Shown piece by piece: positions 1 through 11,379 of a DNA stretch of 64,000 nt. The stretch covers positions 2,294,001 through 2,358,000 of the forward strand of contig NC_026507.1 of NCBI RefSeq assembly GCF_000182925.2, given 5' to 3'. The stretch comes from Neurospora crassa OR74A. Lineage: Eukaryota; Ascomycota; Sordariomycetes; Sordariales; Sordariaceae. Numbering within the stretch: position 1 is the first letter of the stretch; every line of letters starts with the position of its first letter. The notes under the pieces were generated by a model. That model made no database searches and was not told the DNA's origin. It saw only the letters and a list, made by a program, of their open reading frames with translations. A program made the translations under genes and the position numbers.

Positions 1-1550
1 CAATTGAATATACTTTACTAATAATTGTATAAGTAGGTGCGTAATAGTATAAACGGTTGTACAATTATTTAAAGACTTCAAATTCATTCCTACCTGCGGG
101 ACCCCCAGAGCCGGATACCATTAGCTTACTATCAGCCGACCGTAAGCTGTACTTATTACTGTACAGTCCAGCTTACTGTATATGAACCGTCTATAGGTCT
201 ATATAATAAATTGACCTCTTACAGTAAGTTGCTCTATTACAATAAATTGACGTCGCACCTTCCTAGACTCAATTAGGTATATAAATTCTAACTCGGTTCG
301 GAAGTCGTACATAATACAGAAAATTCACAATAAGAAGTCGCGAGCGACGTGCATAAGCGTATATTTATCTACAAATCTGCCTACTACCTGCCGCCCACCT
401 ACGTACGGTCTACCCACGCTGCCCGCCGCCTAGCCCAACGGGAGCCCAGCCCAACACAGGCACCTAGCACTTGTACTACACTATACCTAGCGCCTGCACT
501 AGCCCAGTATTCCCGGTACTATACTATACCTAGTACCTACATCCGGCCCGGCGGCCGGCGCTATACGCCGGTTCGGAATATAATACAATACGATGCAATA
601 CAATGCAATACGATACAATGCAATATAATAATTATTACAATATAAATAAATAGTAAAAATGAATTTATATAGGACAACGAACTGTTAATAGTATATGTTT
701 GATCTTTACGGACAGTTGGAATTGTGATTATATTAATTATTTAGGGCAATATTAGTACATTAATTTAAACTATATAATAAATGCGATATAATGAATATAA
801 TAATCCCCTAATTTAGAGTTAAATTAATTATATTCATTATTTAGGGCAATATAGTATATTGATTTTAATTATACGATAAATAAATTAATTTAATCGGAAA
901 TTCTAATTAATTTACAAAGGATAGGGACTTCTAATGTATAAATTATTATTAGTTTCTATACACTATTTATAAGTATTACAATTAGATACTTCGAAATTGT
1001 TAGCGGACGAGGGTACTATATATTAAATAAATAATATATATTGTTCGGTTCTATTACTAGATACTATTAAGTATTAATGCTACTTAGTATTTACTATATT
1101 TATAATTGTAAAGCAATATACTATAAGTAGCCGACCCAAGAAATGGACTACGACCTATTAATCTTTAATCAGTATATTAATAGTAAAGGACGAAGATAAT
1201 AGTATACTATAACTATATTTATATAATATCCTAGTTTCCGTAGACCAATTAACGTTAATAATTATAGTTACGTTCGTAAACCCTTAACATATATACAATA
1301 TATACCCTATCTTTAAATAAAGCTGGTAGATTAATAATTAGGGGCTTACCCTCTTTAATAAGCGGTAATTTAAGCGTTAAGTTTCTATTATTAATAGGCC
1401 TAATTCTAGTTAATATAATAAAGATATAGTGTTTATTATACTACTTTTATTCGTAAGCAAAAATATAATCGATACGGCCGATATTATTATTATCAGCCCC
1501 AGCCCCGGCGCTAAGCCGGTAATACCTAATATAATCACTAATATTAAAGG
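1..1550. other. Left flank, no gene recognised; GC-rich island 331-580
   Basis: Mostly AT-rich sequence without a credible reading frame. From about 331 to 580 it becomes GC-rich with many CCG, GCC and CCC words, including a 6-bp hairpin CCGGCG-CTATA-CGCCGG at 555-571. A similar GC-rich island lies at 46540-46810, in the same position relative to the second Tnp2-like copy. A short stretch near 96-125 (GGACCCCC followed by GGATACCAT) resembles one near 46345-46372. I infer these are related end regions of one repeat family; the similarity is partial. The open frame across the island (349-645) has low-complexity content and no homolog that I recognise. Confidence 0.5.
577..630. repeat. Degenerate pentanucleotide repeat
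   Basis: Short tandem array of five-base units alternating ATACA, ATGCA and ATACG. The variants differ by transitions (A/G, C/T), so they fit one original pentamer altered by point mutation. It sits directly downstream of the GC-rich island. Confidence 0.6.
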
Positions 1551-1837
1551 TATAACGTCGAAGTATATTAAATATAAGCTGAATATTAATTTATATTAAC
1601 TATTTTTCCAATTTCGGTAGATTAAAGTACTCGGGCGTATTCGTAGGTAGTATCTTTATATATATATAACCTATAATAATACTAACGTATACAACTTCAT
1701 GCCGACTTTATACTAGCTATATATATACGTTACATTAAGTATAGTAGCGAAACTCTTATAGTAATATCCTAGTATAAATGCTACTAATATTTAATTTCAA
1801 TATTTAGTAGCTGGCGTTCGGGGAGCTCGGTTTTCAA

Positions 1838-1934
1838 TATAGAGGTATAGAGGTATAGAGGCATAGGGGTATGGAGGTATAGAGGTATGGGGGTATAGGT
1901 ATAGGTATAGGTATAGGTATGGGTATAGGCCTAG
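1838..1934. repeat. Minisatellite, GGTATA / AGAGGTAT units
   Basis: Tandem array beginning with 8-base AGAGGTAT-type units and changing to 6-base GGTATA units. On the minus strand it lies in the C-terminal region of the Tnp2-like frame and would encode a (PI)n/(LYTSIP)n low-complexity tail. Confidence 0.75.
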
Positions 1935-2599
1935 GGGATCGGGGAATTGGGTATATATAACATACGTACCTATCTGCTAATAACATACGTTTACTATACT
2001 ATATATTACTAGTAACAAACCATAAGATGCTAGAAATACTATAATCTAAATTATATATTCTAAACAAGGTACAATAGAATAGATTAAATATTAAGGCAGC
2101 GGATAATAGTAAATAGAATTTAGCGATAGGGTAGTAAACTCGCTATATAGTCGTTTTTATAAATTTGCCGATAATGCTCGGCCGAATATACGTATTATTA
2201 ATAGAATTTGGGATATTGAATTCCGATTCTTCGATTAACTTCATTTTTCGTATACTAAGCTACTATTACTTATTATTTTAGTAAATTAAACTCTCAAATA
2301 AACTAGGGGCTTCCCTAACAATATAATTAATTTAATTTATTAATTCGGTATTGTCGGTAAACGAATTAAGTAGCGCAAATCGAATAGTATAGATAATATA
2401 CTCTTATTTAAGGATTTACCTTTTAATATCTCTACCGTTAGTCGTTTCTACTATCTTTTTGAGGCGCTTATTAGTATTAATATTAGTATATAGTATTCCA
2501 TTGAGAATAGCTATAATCCTGGCACTAGTTTTATATATTAAATTCATTGCTTAAATTACGTAGCATAGTCCATTGCCCTAGAATATAGGCCAGGTGCTT

Positions 2600-2631
2600 G
2601 TGCCTATACTTATACCTATGCCTATACCTAG
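2600..2631. repeat. Short inverted relative of the 1838-1934 minisatellite
   Basis: About five CCTATA-type units, the complement of the GGTATA units 660 bp to the left. It could form a long imperfect foldback with that array. Confidence 0.5.
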
Positions 2632-5042
2632 TAGGTGCTAAGATTTTAACTCAAGGATAAATATAAGAATATATTAGGGGACTTAAATTTATTTATAATA
2701 CTTTTCTTCCGCCAATACATTTAATAAACCAGGCGGACTATAATATTCGTAAAGCTCACTATAATAAATACCTAAATAAACATTTAATTACAAAACCTTT
2801 TTAATATATTTCTTTACCCGCTTAGGAAAGGTAGTTACTTCTACGGCGGCCGTAGCTACTACGCCGCCTTCTTCGTCTTCTACTATAATATTATCTATAT
2901 CTTCTTTATTAAGGCCTATTACTATATTTGTAGCCCCAAATATGAATAATCATCGAAATGATACCTATAACGGTAACTAAATAGGCCGAATTCGAATCCG
3001 GAATAAACCCACCCTTAAATTACTAGTAGTAGCTTTAGCTACTACATTATATAACCTAATATACTAGTATCTAACAACTAAAATATAGTATTCTATATTA
3101 TTATATCTAAATTTAATATTTCTATTATTCATCAACATACAATTACTTTAAGCCCAATGCTCTAGCGAAACTAAGGAGTAACCGAATATCTATTTTATAA
3201 TTATTATTATTGTTATCTCCACAATCTAATTGAATAACGGATTTCCAAACTTCCTATATATAATACTCAATATAGTTTTTACGAAGCTATACTACAAATA
3301 GTAGGGGTACTATAATAGACTATTTAGTATAGTTAATTAAAGTATAACTTAGAAGGTAGGAAATAAGTAAAGGTAATAAAGTCCAACCGGAAGGAAATAG
3401 CCAATACCGTATAGTACAACTATATTCGGTACGCACTTTTAGTATTAAGAAGACATCCAAAAATATTTTATAAATCTTAATTATAATACTTTTATATTTA
3501 AAATAGGTTAAATCGGGAGGCCGTATTAGGATTATATTGAGGGTTAGTATTAGATCGAATAATATAGGCCAATTTAAACTAATCCCCTATCAAATTCTAT
3601 ATATTATTTAATAGCCATTTGTACTTAAATTAATATCGACTTTATATCGTATTTATACATATTAATAATAATACCGGTTAATTTCGGACTAGAAACCTTC
3701 TAAAACATTTTACTAATTAATAATATAATTTAAGTTAATAAAATAGAACCAACAAAATTTGTAACTAGTTATACTAATTATATTAGCATTTTTATTTTGC
3801 TATAGTATATCGCCAGTATAATACAAGGTAAATATTAACAGTAAAGTTAGCCGACCTTCAATTTATATTATTACCGTACCCTTATTTAATAGTATTAAGC
3901 CCCTCAATACCTTAATAATATTATTGAAATTTAATATATAGGGTCCCAATACAATAGGGAAAATATTAGTATTTCGAATTCGGATATTATAAAGCAAGCC
4001 GGCTAGCGATTAATGTACCCCTATAATAGATTTATATATATTACAATATATACTAAATCTATTAATAAATATTAGGACTCGGTAATTAATAACCTTAAGA
4101 CTAGGATTATTAATTATATCCTGATATTCTTCCAATAAAATACGATTAAATTTTTTAATTTCTAATTGAATTCGAAAGGGGGGTATAAATGTAAGTGGGA
4201 ATATCTTAGACTTATTTATAGTAGAGGTACCTCTAGTATTTTAATTTAGGGACCCTTAAACTTATAAATCGATATTAACTTAATATACATCTACCTCATC
4301 CTTTCCAACCGTATCTAAAATACAGCGTACAAGGTAATACCCATCCTCCTATTCAATATCTAGTTCTATTATATACTTTTTGAACCGTCTTTTCTCTTTC
4401 TTACCAATCTAAACTAGTAGACTAAGGTCATCCAAAGTATCGCTATTAAGATAACTAATAATAATAGGTACAAATTAATTAACCTATTCTTAAAGAATCT
4501 AATATTCCTAATCGAAATGTATAATTAATTCGTACTACTTAAAAGTTATATTATAATTAATTTAATAATAGGCACCAAATGTAGGAAATTCTTACTCTAC
4601 TTAATTAATATCCAAATACTTATTAATAATCAAAGTAATCTCACTAGTATATCATTTAATTTCGGTAGTATAGTTTTTACTTATAGCTTTTATACGGCTA
4701 ATATAAAACAGTAGTCGGGGTAGTTATTTAGTAAGCAGTAAATACGATTACTAATCTCCCTATAGTAATAGAAGTAAATAAAATCTAATAGAAAGATAGC
4801 CTTACTAGTATCTTCTAAATTTAAACCCCTACTAAAGTATATATATTCGCTAAATATAGTTCGAACCGATAATAACCAATAGAGTATATAGTATAATTTC
4901 GTCGGGTTATTTACAAAATACGCTATACCCTTATATAATATAGTAGCGGTATTCGAATTGAGGAAGGTTTGGAATAAAGAATGTAGGTCTATAAAATATA
5001 GGGGTCCTATAACTGTAGAAGGATTAGAATCAACTTTACCCC

Positions 5043-5092
5043 CTTATTCTTATTATTCTTATTATTCTTATTATTCTTATTACTATTATTAC
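5043..5092. repeat. Microsatellite (TTATTC/TTA)n
   Basis: Nine-base periodicity of TTCTTATTA followed by TTATTACTA variants. It lies inside the minus-strand Tnp2-like frame, where it would encode an Asn/Lys-rich run. Copy 2 has a looser version near 57985-58020. Confidence 0.7.
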
Positions 5093-6100
5093 TATCTTTT
5101 ACAACTAGCCGATTTAATCTTCATTTTTAAAGCCTATAATAGGACTTTGGCTATACGCATGTCCAACAGTAGTAACCGTCGGGTTGTACGATTTTTCAAA
5201 GTCTCCAACTATTTCAGTAGGCGTTAAATATCGATTATAAATCTACTATCTTAGCTACGTAAAATACCCAAAATTTCCACCTATACCTTAGAGTATTTCT
5301 ATAAGCGCCTATTGATAATAGTATATAAGCTAACAGTTAAATAAAAATCTAATAAAAGTTTGTATCGATTATGATAATAATAGATTAATTTAAGGGTATT
5401 AAAAATAAGGCTATAGATTATAGTACTTTAAGGAATTTCTAATTCTTCTTTGATTTATTCTATTTATTCATTTACAAAATCCTCCTCAAATACGACTATC
5501 TCTAATTCTTATTAGTCAAACTCGCACTCGTTATACTCAAAATCAAATCGCAATTATTCCTCGTCGAAGCTAATAGGAAGAATATTATCGGTATTTATTA
5601 AATCTTCGAATCTACGCCGGATATCTACAATATCCATACCTTCAAAGATATCGTCTTAGTTAATAATACCTAGGAAAATAATTAGAATCGTCTGAAAATT
5701 CCAAAAACAAAATTAGACCTAACTCACCCTCGCTATTACCTTTATTATTAATATCCTCCCAATTATTATCTTCGTCGTTATTATCGTTATTATCGTATAC
5801 CGTACCCGCGTTGGATATAACCGTATGATTACTAATATCGATTAGCGGGGAAAAACTCGGTAATCTTAATTTTAAGCGCTATAATTAACTAAATTAATAT
5901 AGATAGATTCTAGGGAGGGGCACGCGTCTACTATAACCAATCTTAAATAGTAGTAGTCTATTAATAATACAATTTACCTATATAGGGGGATCGTCGTCCT
6001 TAGTTACTTTAGTCCTCCGATACGGTATAACGGGTTTTTTACTCTAGTAGTTTTAAAATACGTAATTTAATATAAAAGTTAATAAAGTAGTTAAAGACGA

Positions 6101-7587
6101 ATAAAATGATAGGAGTTAGGTATAAAGGGAAAGTTAAAAAGTAAATAAGATTCTATATAGCTACTTACAAGCTTATTATATTTTGAAAACTACTATAATA
6201 CTCCATTTTACTCTACAAATACAAACGGGTATCGATTTAATATATTATAATATATAAACTATATACTATAGTAAATAATTGAATTAGTCCTATACTGTCT
6301 AGTATATTAAAATTTAAATAAACCCTTTCCTATACTGAACGCGGGACTTTTATTAATCCCCTATTAAAATAGGGCGGGTACCTAACATCTATATACCCGT
6401 CCCTACAGTTAATTAAATAATAAGCCGCCTTCCAGACCTACCCCACCCTACGCCGAATATAAATTAATACTACAACTTTTATTATTATATTTACTAAACT
6501 TCTATATTCTACTGTTTTATTCAAGTTTTAAAACTATTTACGAATAAAAAAAGTACTGGAATAGTATTATTATTAATAATACCCCGCTATTGAGACTATT
6601 TACTAACCGATTGCGGTAGGTAAAATATAGTTACTTATATAGTACTCCGCGGTCTATTTAAGTTATAGTATATTTATACTAGTATTAAATAAATAATTAA
6701 ATAGTTACCCATCAATATTCTAATACCCTGCTATATTATTTTAACTTTTTAGTAAACTAGAAGGCGGTAGAACTATTGTAATTATATTTATTAACTATAA
6801 TACTATTTCGTTTTAATAATCTAAAAGTACTATGCAATTTGAACTAATAATTATATTCAATAAAGCAAATACAAATTTCGACCCGCCTTCTCCGCTCCTT
6901 AACTTTCTCTCCTTTTTAATTTTCTCCCCCTTCAAATTTTTTTATTAAAACGCCCATGCCCTCACGAGAAGGCGATATCCGGGGCCCAAAAGTATTATAG
7001 CTATCGAAGACCCTACACCAAAGGTCGTAGTACTATAGGCCCTACATCGTTACGAGGAAAGCGCGGCGGTTCTATCTATAATAGGCCAGAATGCAGAAAA
7101 TTACCCGTCTTAGCACGTCTTGGCAGTCCCAAATAGGCAACTCTTAGCGCCAAGCAGGATACAGTTTCGATAGTACATACAAATAATGTTATGTTTAATA
7201 TATTTAGACAGCTATATCTCTACGTTAATTGTATGTATTAAAATATAAAAAGTACTATCAGATAGAGCTCAATTAACTATATATCCTATATTATTTATAT
7301 TAAAATACAATATAAAATATAGTGTTGCGTAGTATTATAAATAAAATTCCGTTAAATAATTATGTAACCGTTTTATAATTCTAATACGACTGTAATCGTC
7401 TATCTACCACTCTCGGCAAATTTAGTACTCCTACTAAACGGAAGTCTGGCTAATATTCCTAGTAACTTTGCTATTCTTAGTAAGTCGGTATACTAGTACT
7501 ACTATTTATATTATTGTTAAATCTACTACTTTCAATTAATATTAATACTCTTTTATTAATATTAATAACCTTTTATTGCTATATCTA
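6101..7587. other. Spacer between tnp2 copy 1 and Copia 1; GC-normal island 6955-7190
   Basis: 6101-6950 is AT-rich and can be aligned piecewise with 58900-59640 next to tnp2 copy 2, so it belongs to the same element. From about 6955 to 7190 base composition becomes balanced and RIP marks thin out; this part has no counterpart in copy 2. 7190-7587 is AT-rich again with no frame that I recognise. Confidence 0.5.
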
Positions 7588-7663
7588 TCCTCCCTCTTTC
7601 TCCTCTTCTCCATAGTACTCAATCAATCGTATCCAACCGCTTGATCTCGTTAGTGATCTTACA
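7588..7663 (+). repeat. Copia 1 left LTR remnant
   Basis: Matches the last 76 bases of the right LTR, including the CTCAATCAATCGTATCC block and the end TGATCTTACA. The left boundary is approximate. Confidence 0.75.
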
Positions 7664-7675
7664 GGTTATGAGCCC
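7664..7675 (+). promoter_or_regulatory. Primer-binding site, half initiator tRNA-Met type
   Basis: GGTTATGAGCCC directly follows the LTR end. It is complementary to the anticodon stem-loop of eukaryotic initiator tRNA-Met (GGGCTCATAACC, anticodon CAT), as known for Drosophila copia and yeast Ty5, which prime from a cleaved half tRNA. The identical site is present in Copia 2. Confidence 0.8.
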
Positions 7676-7689
7676 TCTCTAACCTTCCC

Positions 7690-8980
7690 TGTGATTGTAT
7701 TTGACAAGCGCATTATTAAGCGTATCGTTAATTTCAATAAGGCGCTATAGCACCGGGTCAAAAGAAGCAACGCGACCTTTATCAACTTGACGACTCGCCC
7801 ATTTGCCTACAAGCCAGCCTCGCTATATGAAGATTCTCGCTAATATTTGTTGTATAGCGACCCTATCGAATTAGTTATCGGTTTACCTATTAAATCCATT
7901 ATTGAATTAAGCGATTCAACTAAGTTAATTAAATTGATTAGTGGCTAGTTTAGTGATACCCACTCCCCTTCTTTTTTTTTAAACGTACGATTCTATTAAT
8001 ATATCGTTGAACCCTTCTATGCTTACGACGATTACTAGTTCGTCGTTAGTTCCCCTTCTTGGCGACTATAATATTGCTAATTGGTATTAAGGATTTATAG
8101 CTGAACTTAATTGCTTTTAACTCGCTGAGTACGTTTTTAATACAATCCTGGAACCCGATAAGGCAACGGAGTCCGAAAAATACGATACTTAGTGGACTAA
8201 ATGTATTAACGCTAATAAGATCCTACTTTCTACCTTCAAAAATCCTAATATTAATATTATTTTAAATATTAATAGTTGGGACAGAACCGGTAGAGACTCG
8301 AAGGTTACGTATGATCTTATTTAGTCTTATATCGCCCGTGTTACTAAAGAAGTTCGTAGCGAAGTCCTTGCTAAGTACTTGGCTATTAAGCGCGCTAACT
8401 TTGATACTATAGCGTCTTTCCTTTCCTATTATACTTTACTACGTAAGCGTATTAAGGATGCGAAGTTTAAGATCGACGACGACTTCGAGGTTACCTTCCT
8501 TTATAATACTATAAAGACCGCTTACCCTATTGATACTAGATATTAGGTAGCCGCTTTGGAAGTTAATAAATTGGATGTTAGTTCTTTTATAGCTAAGCTC
8601 GGTAATATTAGTAACGTTGAATCCCGTACTAGTATTAATATTAATATCCAGAAATCGGCTAACAATAACAATAATAATACCAATAAGAATAATAATAATG
8701 GTAGTTCGGCAAATAAGAAGAAGGATGACGGCAAGCGAGTTGACTACACTAATTGCGATAAGAAGATCTACCCTATTTAGAAGTACATTTCCTATAATTA
8801 TTACGTTAGTAAGAAGGCGGATATCTACTAGGTCTGCTTCCCGGAGTAGGTACTTAATATATAGAAGCCTAAGAAGGATATACTAATTAAAAAGGCAACC
8901 GCTAGTACTAATATTCTTACTAATAATGCTTCTACTAATTTTACTATTCTTGCTACTATTACTAACTCTACCTTATTGTA
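7690..8980 (+). pseudogene. Copia 1 gag, degenerate
   Basis: Capsid-type protein that would package element RNA in cytoplasmic particles. The frame reads through stops: a helical N-terminal part (around 8100-8500, ending in DDFEVTFLYNTIKTAYPID), an Asn-rich linker (about 8650-8710), then a decayed zinc knuckle at about 8740-8790 where C-x2-C-x4-H-x4-C has become Y-x2-C with later Cys/His changed to Tyr. Copia 2 has the same protein at 32690-33950. The start codon cannot be placed. Confidence 0.75.
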
Positions 8981-10950
8981 TAGAAGTAGAATATTTATAG
9001 GCTTAAGTAATTTAGGCGGTATTAGTATAGATTTTTATTAAAGCCCCTAACCGACGCTGTTAAGTATATTAATAGTATTTAGAATAGTTAATTAATCGAT
9101 TATTAATTTTAACTTTAATATACTTATAATGATCCTGCTAAAGTCCAATAAGTTCAAAGGCAATTATTAGATAGTATTAGAGATTTAATTATTTACAATT
9201 CTAATTGTATAAACAATATCTTTAATTACCTTAAATAGTTTATAAATATATAACTACTTCTATATCTATTGGTCTATACAATCGGCGATAGGACCTCGAC
9301 TTACGCTTACTATATTGGTACCGTTGAGTTAATTATAGCTACTTTGAATAATATAACCGTTAAATTTAGAATTAAGGATTGCATTTACAATCCCTCTACC
9401 CTAATAAATCTATTAATTACTAGAAGTCTTTTTAATAATAATATGGTTTGGGATATGAAATCTAATTAGATATTAGCGTATAATAAAATTATAATTCAAT
9501 GTAAATAAATTAATAACCTTCTAATCCTACCAGTATATACTTAACTAAACTTTCCCTAAAACATTCGCTATACTATAATAGCTTCAATTAATTACTTAAC
9601 AATATACCGTTGCCTTATATACATAGGCAAAGACTAAATTCTCAAAATATACGAAGCGGTTGGTATTAAGTTAAGTAATACTTAAAACTATTTTTGTAAG
9701 GCATACGTTAAAGTTGAGGCTTACGATATAATCCCCAAAATCGCTAATAAAATTACGACTCAACTATTAGTATATATCTACATCGACGTCGTTTCCTATA
9801 CTTTATCTGGCTATAAGGGATACAAGTACATAATTCATTTCATTAATTAAATTACTAGCTTCTATTAAGTAAGGTTCATAATTAATAAAAGTAACGCTTT
9901 TATTCAAATTAAAGAGTTTAAGAAATAAGCTAAATTTCAAAGCGGTAGGCTCAAACATAGAGCATTTGGTCTTAACGGCGGTCCAGAATTTGGCTTTAAT
10001 ACCAAAGAATTTTAATACAATAAAATTATCAATTAAGTACATATAGAAAGCATCGAGCTTCTAAAATTAATACTCTATACTCCATAGATATAAGGCAAAA
10101 TCGAAAGAGCTAGTACTATAATTATACAACACGCTAGTGCTCTAATAATAGATTTTAATATCCTAGAGTATCTATAGCCCTTTATTATTAATTACATTAT
10201 TAGAGTGCTCAACTTACTCCCTTCCAAAGCTAATATTAGAGGTAAGAGTCTATAGGAACTGCTCATTAAGGCGGCCAACTTCCTAAATGAAATTAAACAA
10301 TTATATTTCAAGCACTTAAGGTCTTACTTCTATACGGTTTATCATTTTATTAAGCTAGAAAAGCGACTACAAGGCGATAAATTTCGCGCTAGAGTATAGA
10401 AAGGCTATTTTATCGGTTTTAACGATATCTACGGTCGTATTGTATTTATTTAGAATCCTTATACTAGTAAGATCGTTAGAACTAACGTAGTAACCTTCCT
10501 TAAAAAAGACCCGGTTAACTATAAAGATCTAGTTTGTAGTAGTAATAGTAATATTGTTAAATATTACATTATCTTTTTAAACTAAATAATTAATAAAATT
10601 AATAGGGTAATAGATAATAGCTATTAGATTTAGGTCAAAGTAGATAGTACAATTCTACAATTATATTTATAGAAAGCAATAGAGTTACCCTAATAGGAAG
10701 TTAAAAAGATATAGGAAATAACGATTATACTACTACTATCGCTAAAGGTTATACTAATACCTTCAACCGCTCCAATTACTACGACTGCATTAGCTACTAT
10801 AACCGCTCTAATTAATTTAACTACCCTAATAATTATAATTACTCCCCTAAATATTCTAATTAATATAATACTACCGGTATTACTATTACTAATACTAACC
10901 TTAACTACGGCTCTGAAAACCTTACTAGCGCGTTTATTACTAGATCTGCT
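8981..10950 (+). pseudogene. Copia 1 protease and integrase, degenerate
   Basis: After gag the same polyprotein continues. A protease-like segment with the DSGAS region reduced to NSNCIN lies near 9195-9215, followed by an open stretch 9269-9469 (YTIGDRTSTYAYYIGTV). The GAG-pre-integrase block reads YIGKDQILKIYEAVGIKLS (about 9620-9680). The integrase core has the first Asp in YIDVVSYT (about 9775-9800), the second Asp decayed to Asn in LNGGPEFG (about 9972-9993), and the catalytic-Glu region downstream. The segment WPxAxNxAVxxLNLLP is visible at about 10180-10220, and the GYxIGF-type C-terminal block is near 10405-10440. Together these define integrase, which inserts cDNA into nuclear DNA. 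Confidence 0.8.
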
Positions 10951-11379
10951 ATAATATTAACTGTTAAATTTATTAATTAGAGAAACTATTAAGTATAATA
11001 GCGACCTTTTCAATTTTAAAAATCTTAATAAAGAAGATCCTATACCCTACGACCGCAACCAACACAATTCTAATAAACTAACTATATACACTACTCTAGG
11101 CACTCTACTACCTAATAATTTTTAATAACTAGTTTTAGTAGCACGACTGCCACCGATAGGAATATTGAACCCCGCTCGTATATAATAATATACCCTATCG
11201 CTAACGTTATAAATAAATAAACTATAGCTTTAACTAAAGAACTAAGAGTAATAAGCTTCGAATTTGCAATAGGCCATCCCGAATTCGGACCTTCCGAACC
11301 CGAATTCGGGCCCTATAATAATTCCGCCAAATCCTACAAATTAATAATTTATAAAGGTATAGCTAGGATAAGGAAGCTA

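Larger units (their letters stand above)
1560..6100 (-). pseudogene. Tnp2-like transposase (CACTA/EnSpm superfamily), RIP-degenerate, copy 1
   Basis: Reading the minus strand through many stops gives a long protein with the layout of fungal Tnp2-type transposases, which cut and paste CACTA elements in the nucleus. Recognisable blocks in reading order: an acidic N-terminal part (5900-5450); a segment reading FNTATTLYKGIAYF (4950-4900); the FIDGFG-x-YRN motif decayed to FINRFSIYCN (4080-4040); FPLTLGP decayed to IFPIVLGPY (3968-3940); a GDMPQQ-like GDILQQNKNA (about 3830-3780); an RPPD motif (about 3525); and a C-terminal block resembling LNVxxGxHxxxxxEYGxPxNxNVL (2790-2700). D-to-N, G-to-R and R-to-C changes are all as expected from RIP. 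It is colinear with a second copy at 47400-58750. The exact start and stop cannot be fixed. Family assignment is by remembered motif order, not by search. Confidence 0.75.

Noticed and set aside
349-645. 98-codon open frame in the left GC-rich island
   Set aside because: Composition-driven open frame over CCG/GCC and pentamer repeats; no domain and no counterpart at the similar island near 46540.
8543-8734. Minus-strand Leu-rich frame over Copia 1 gag
   Set aside because: Antisense of the Asn-rich (AAT)n linker of gag.
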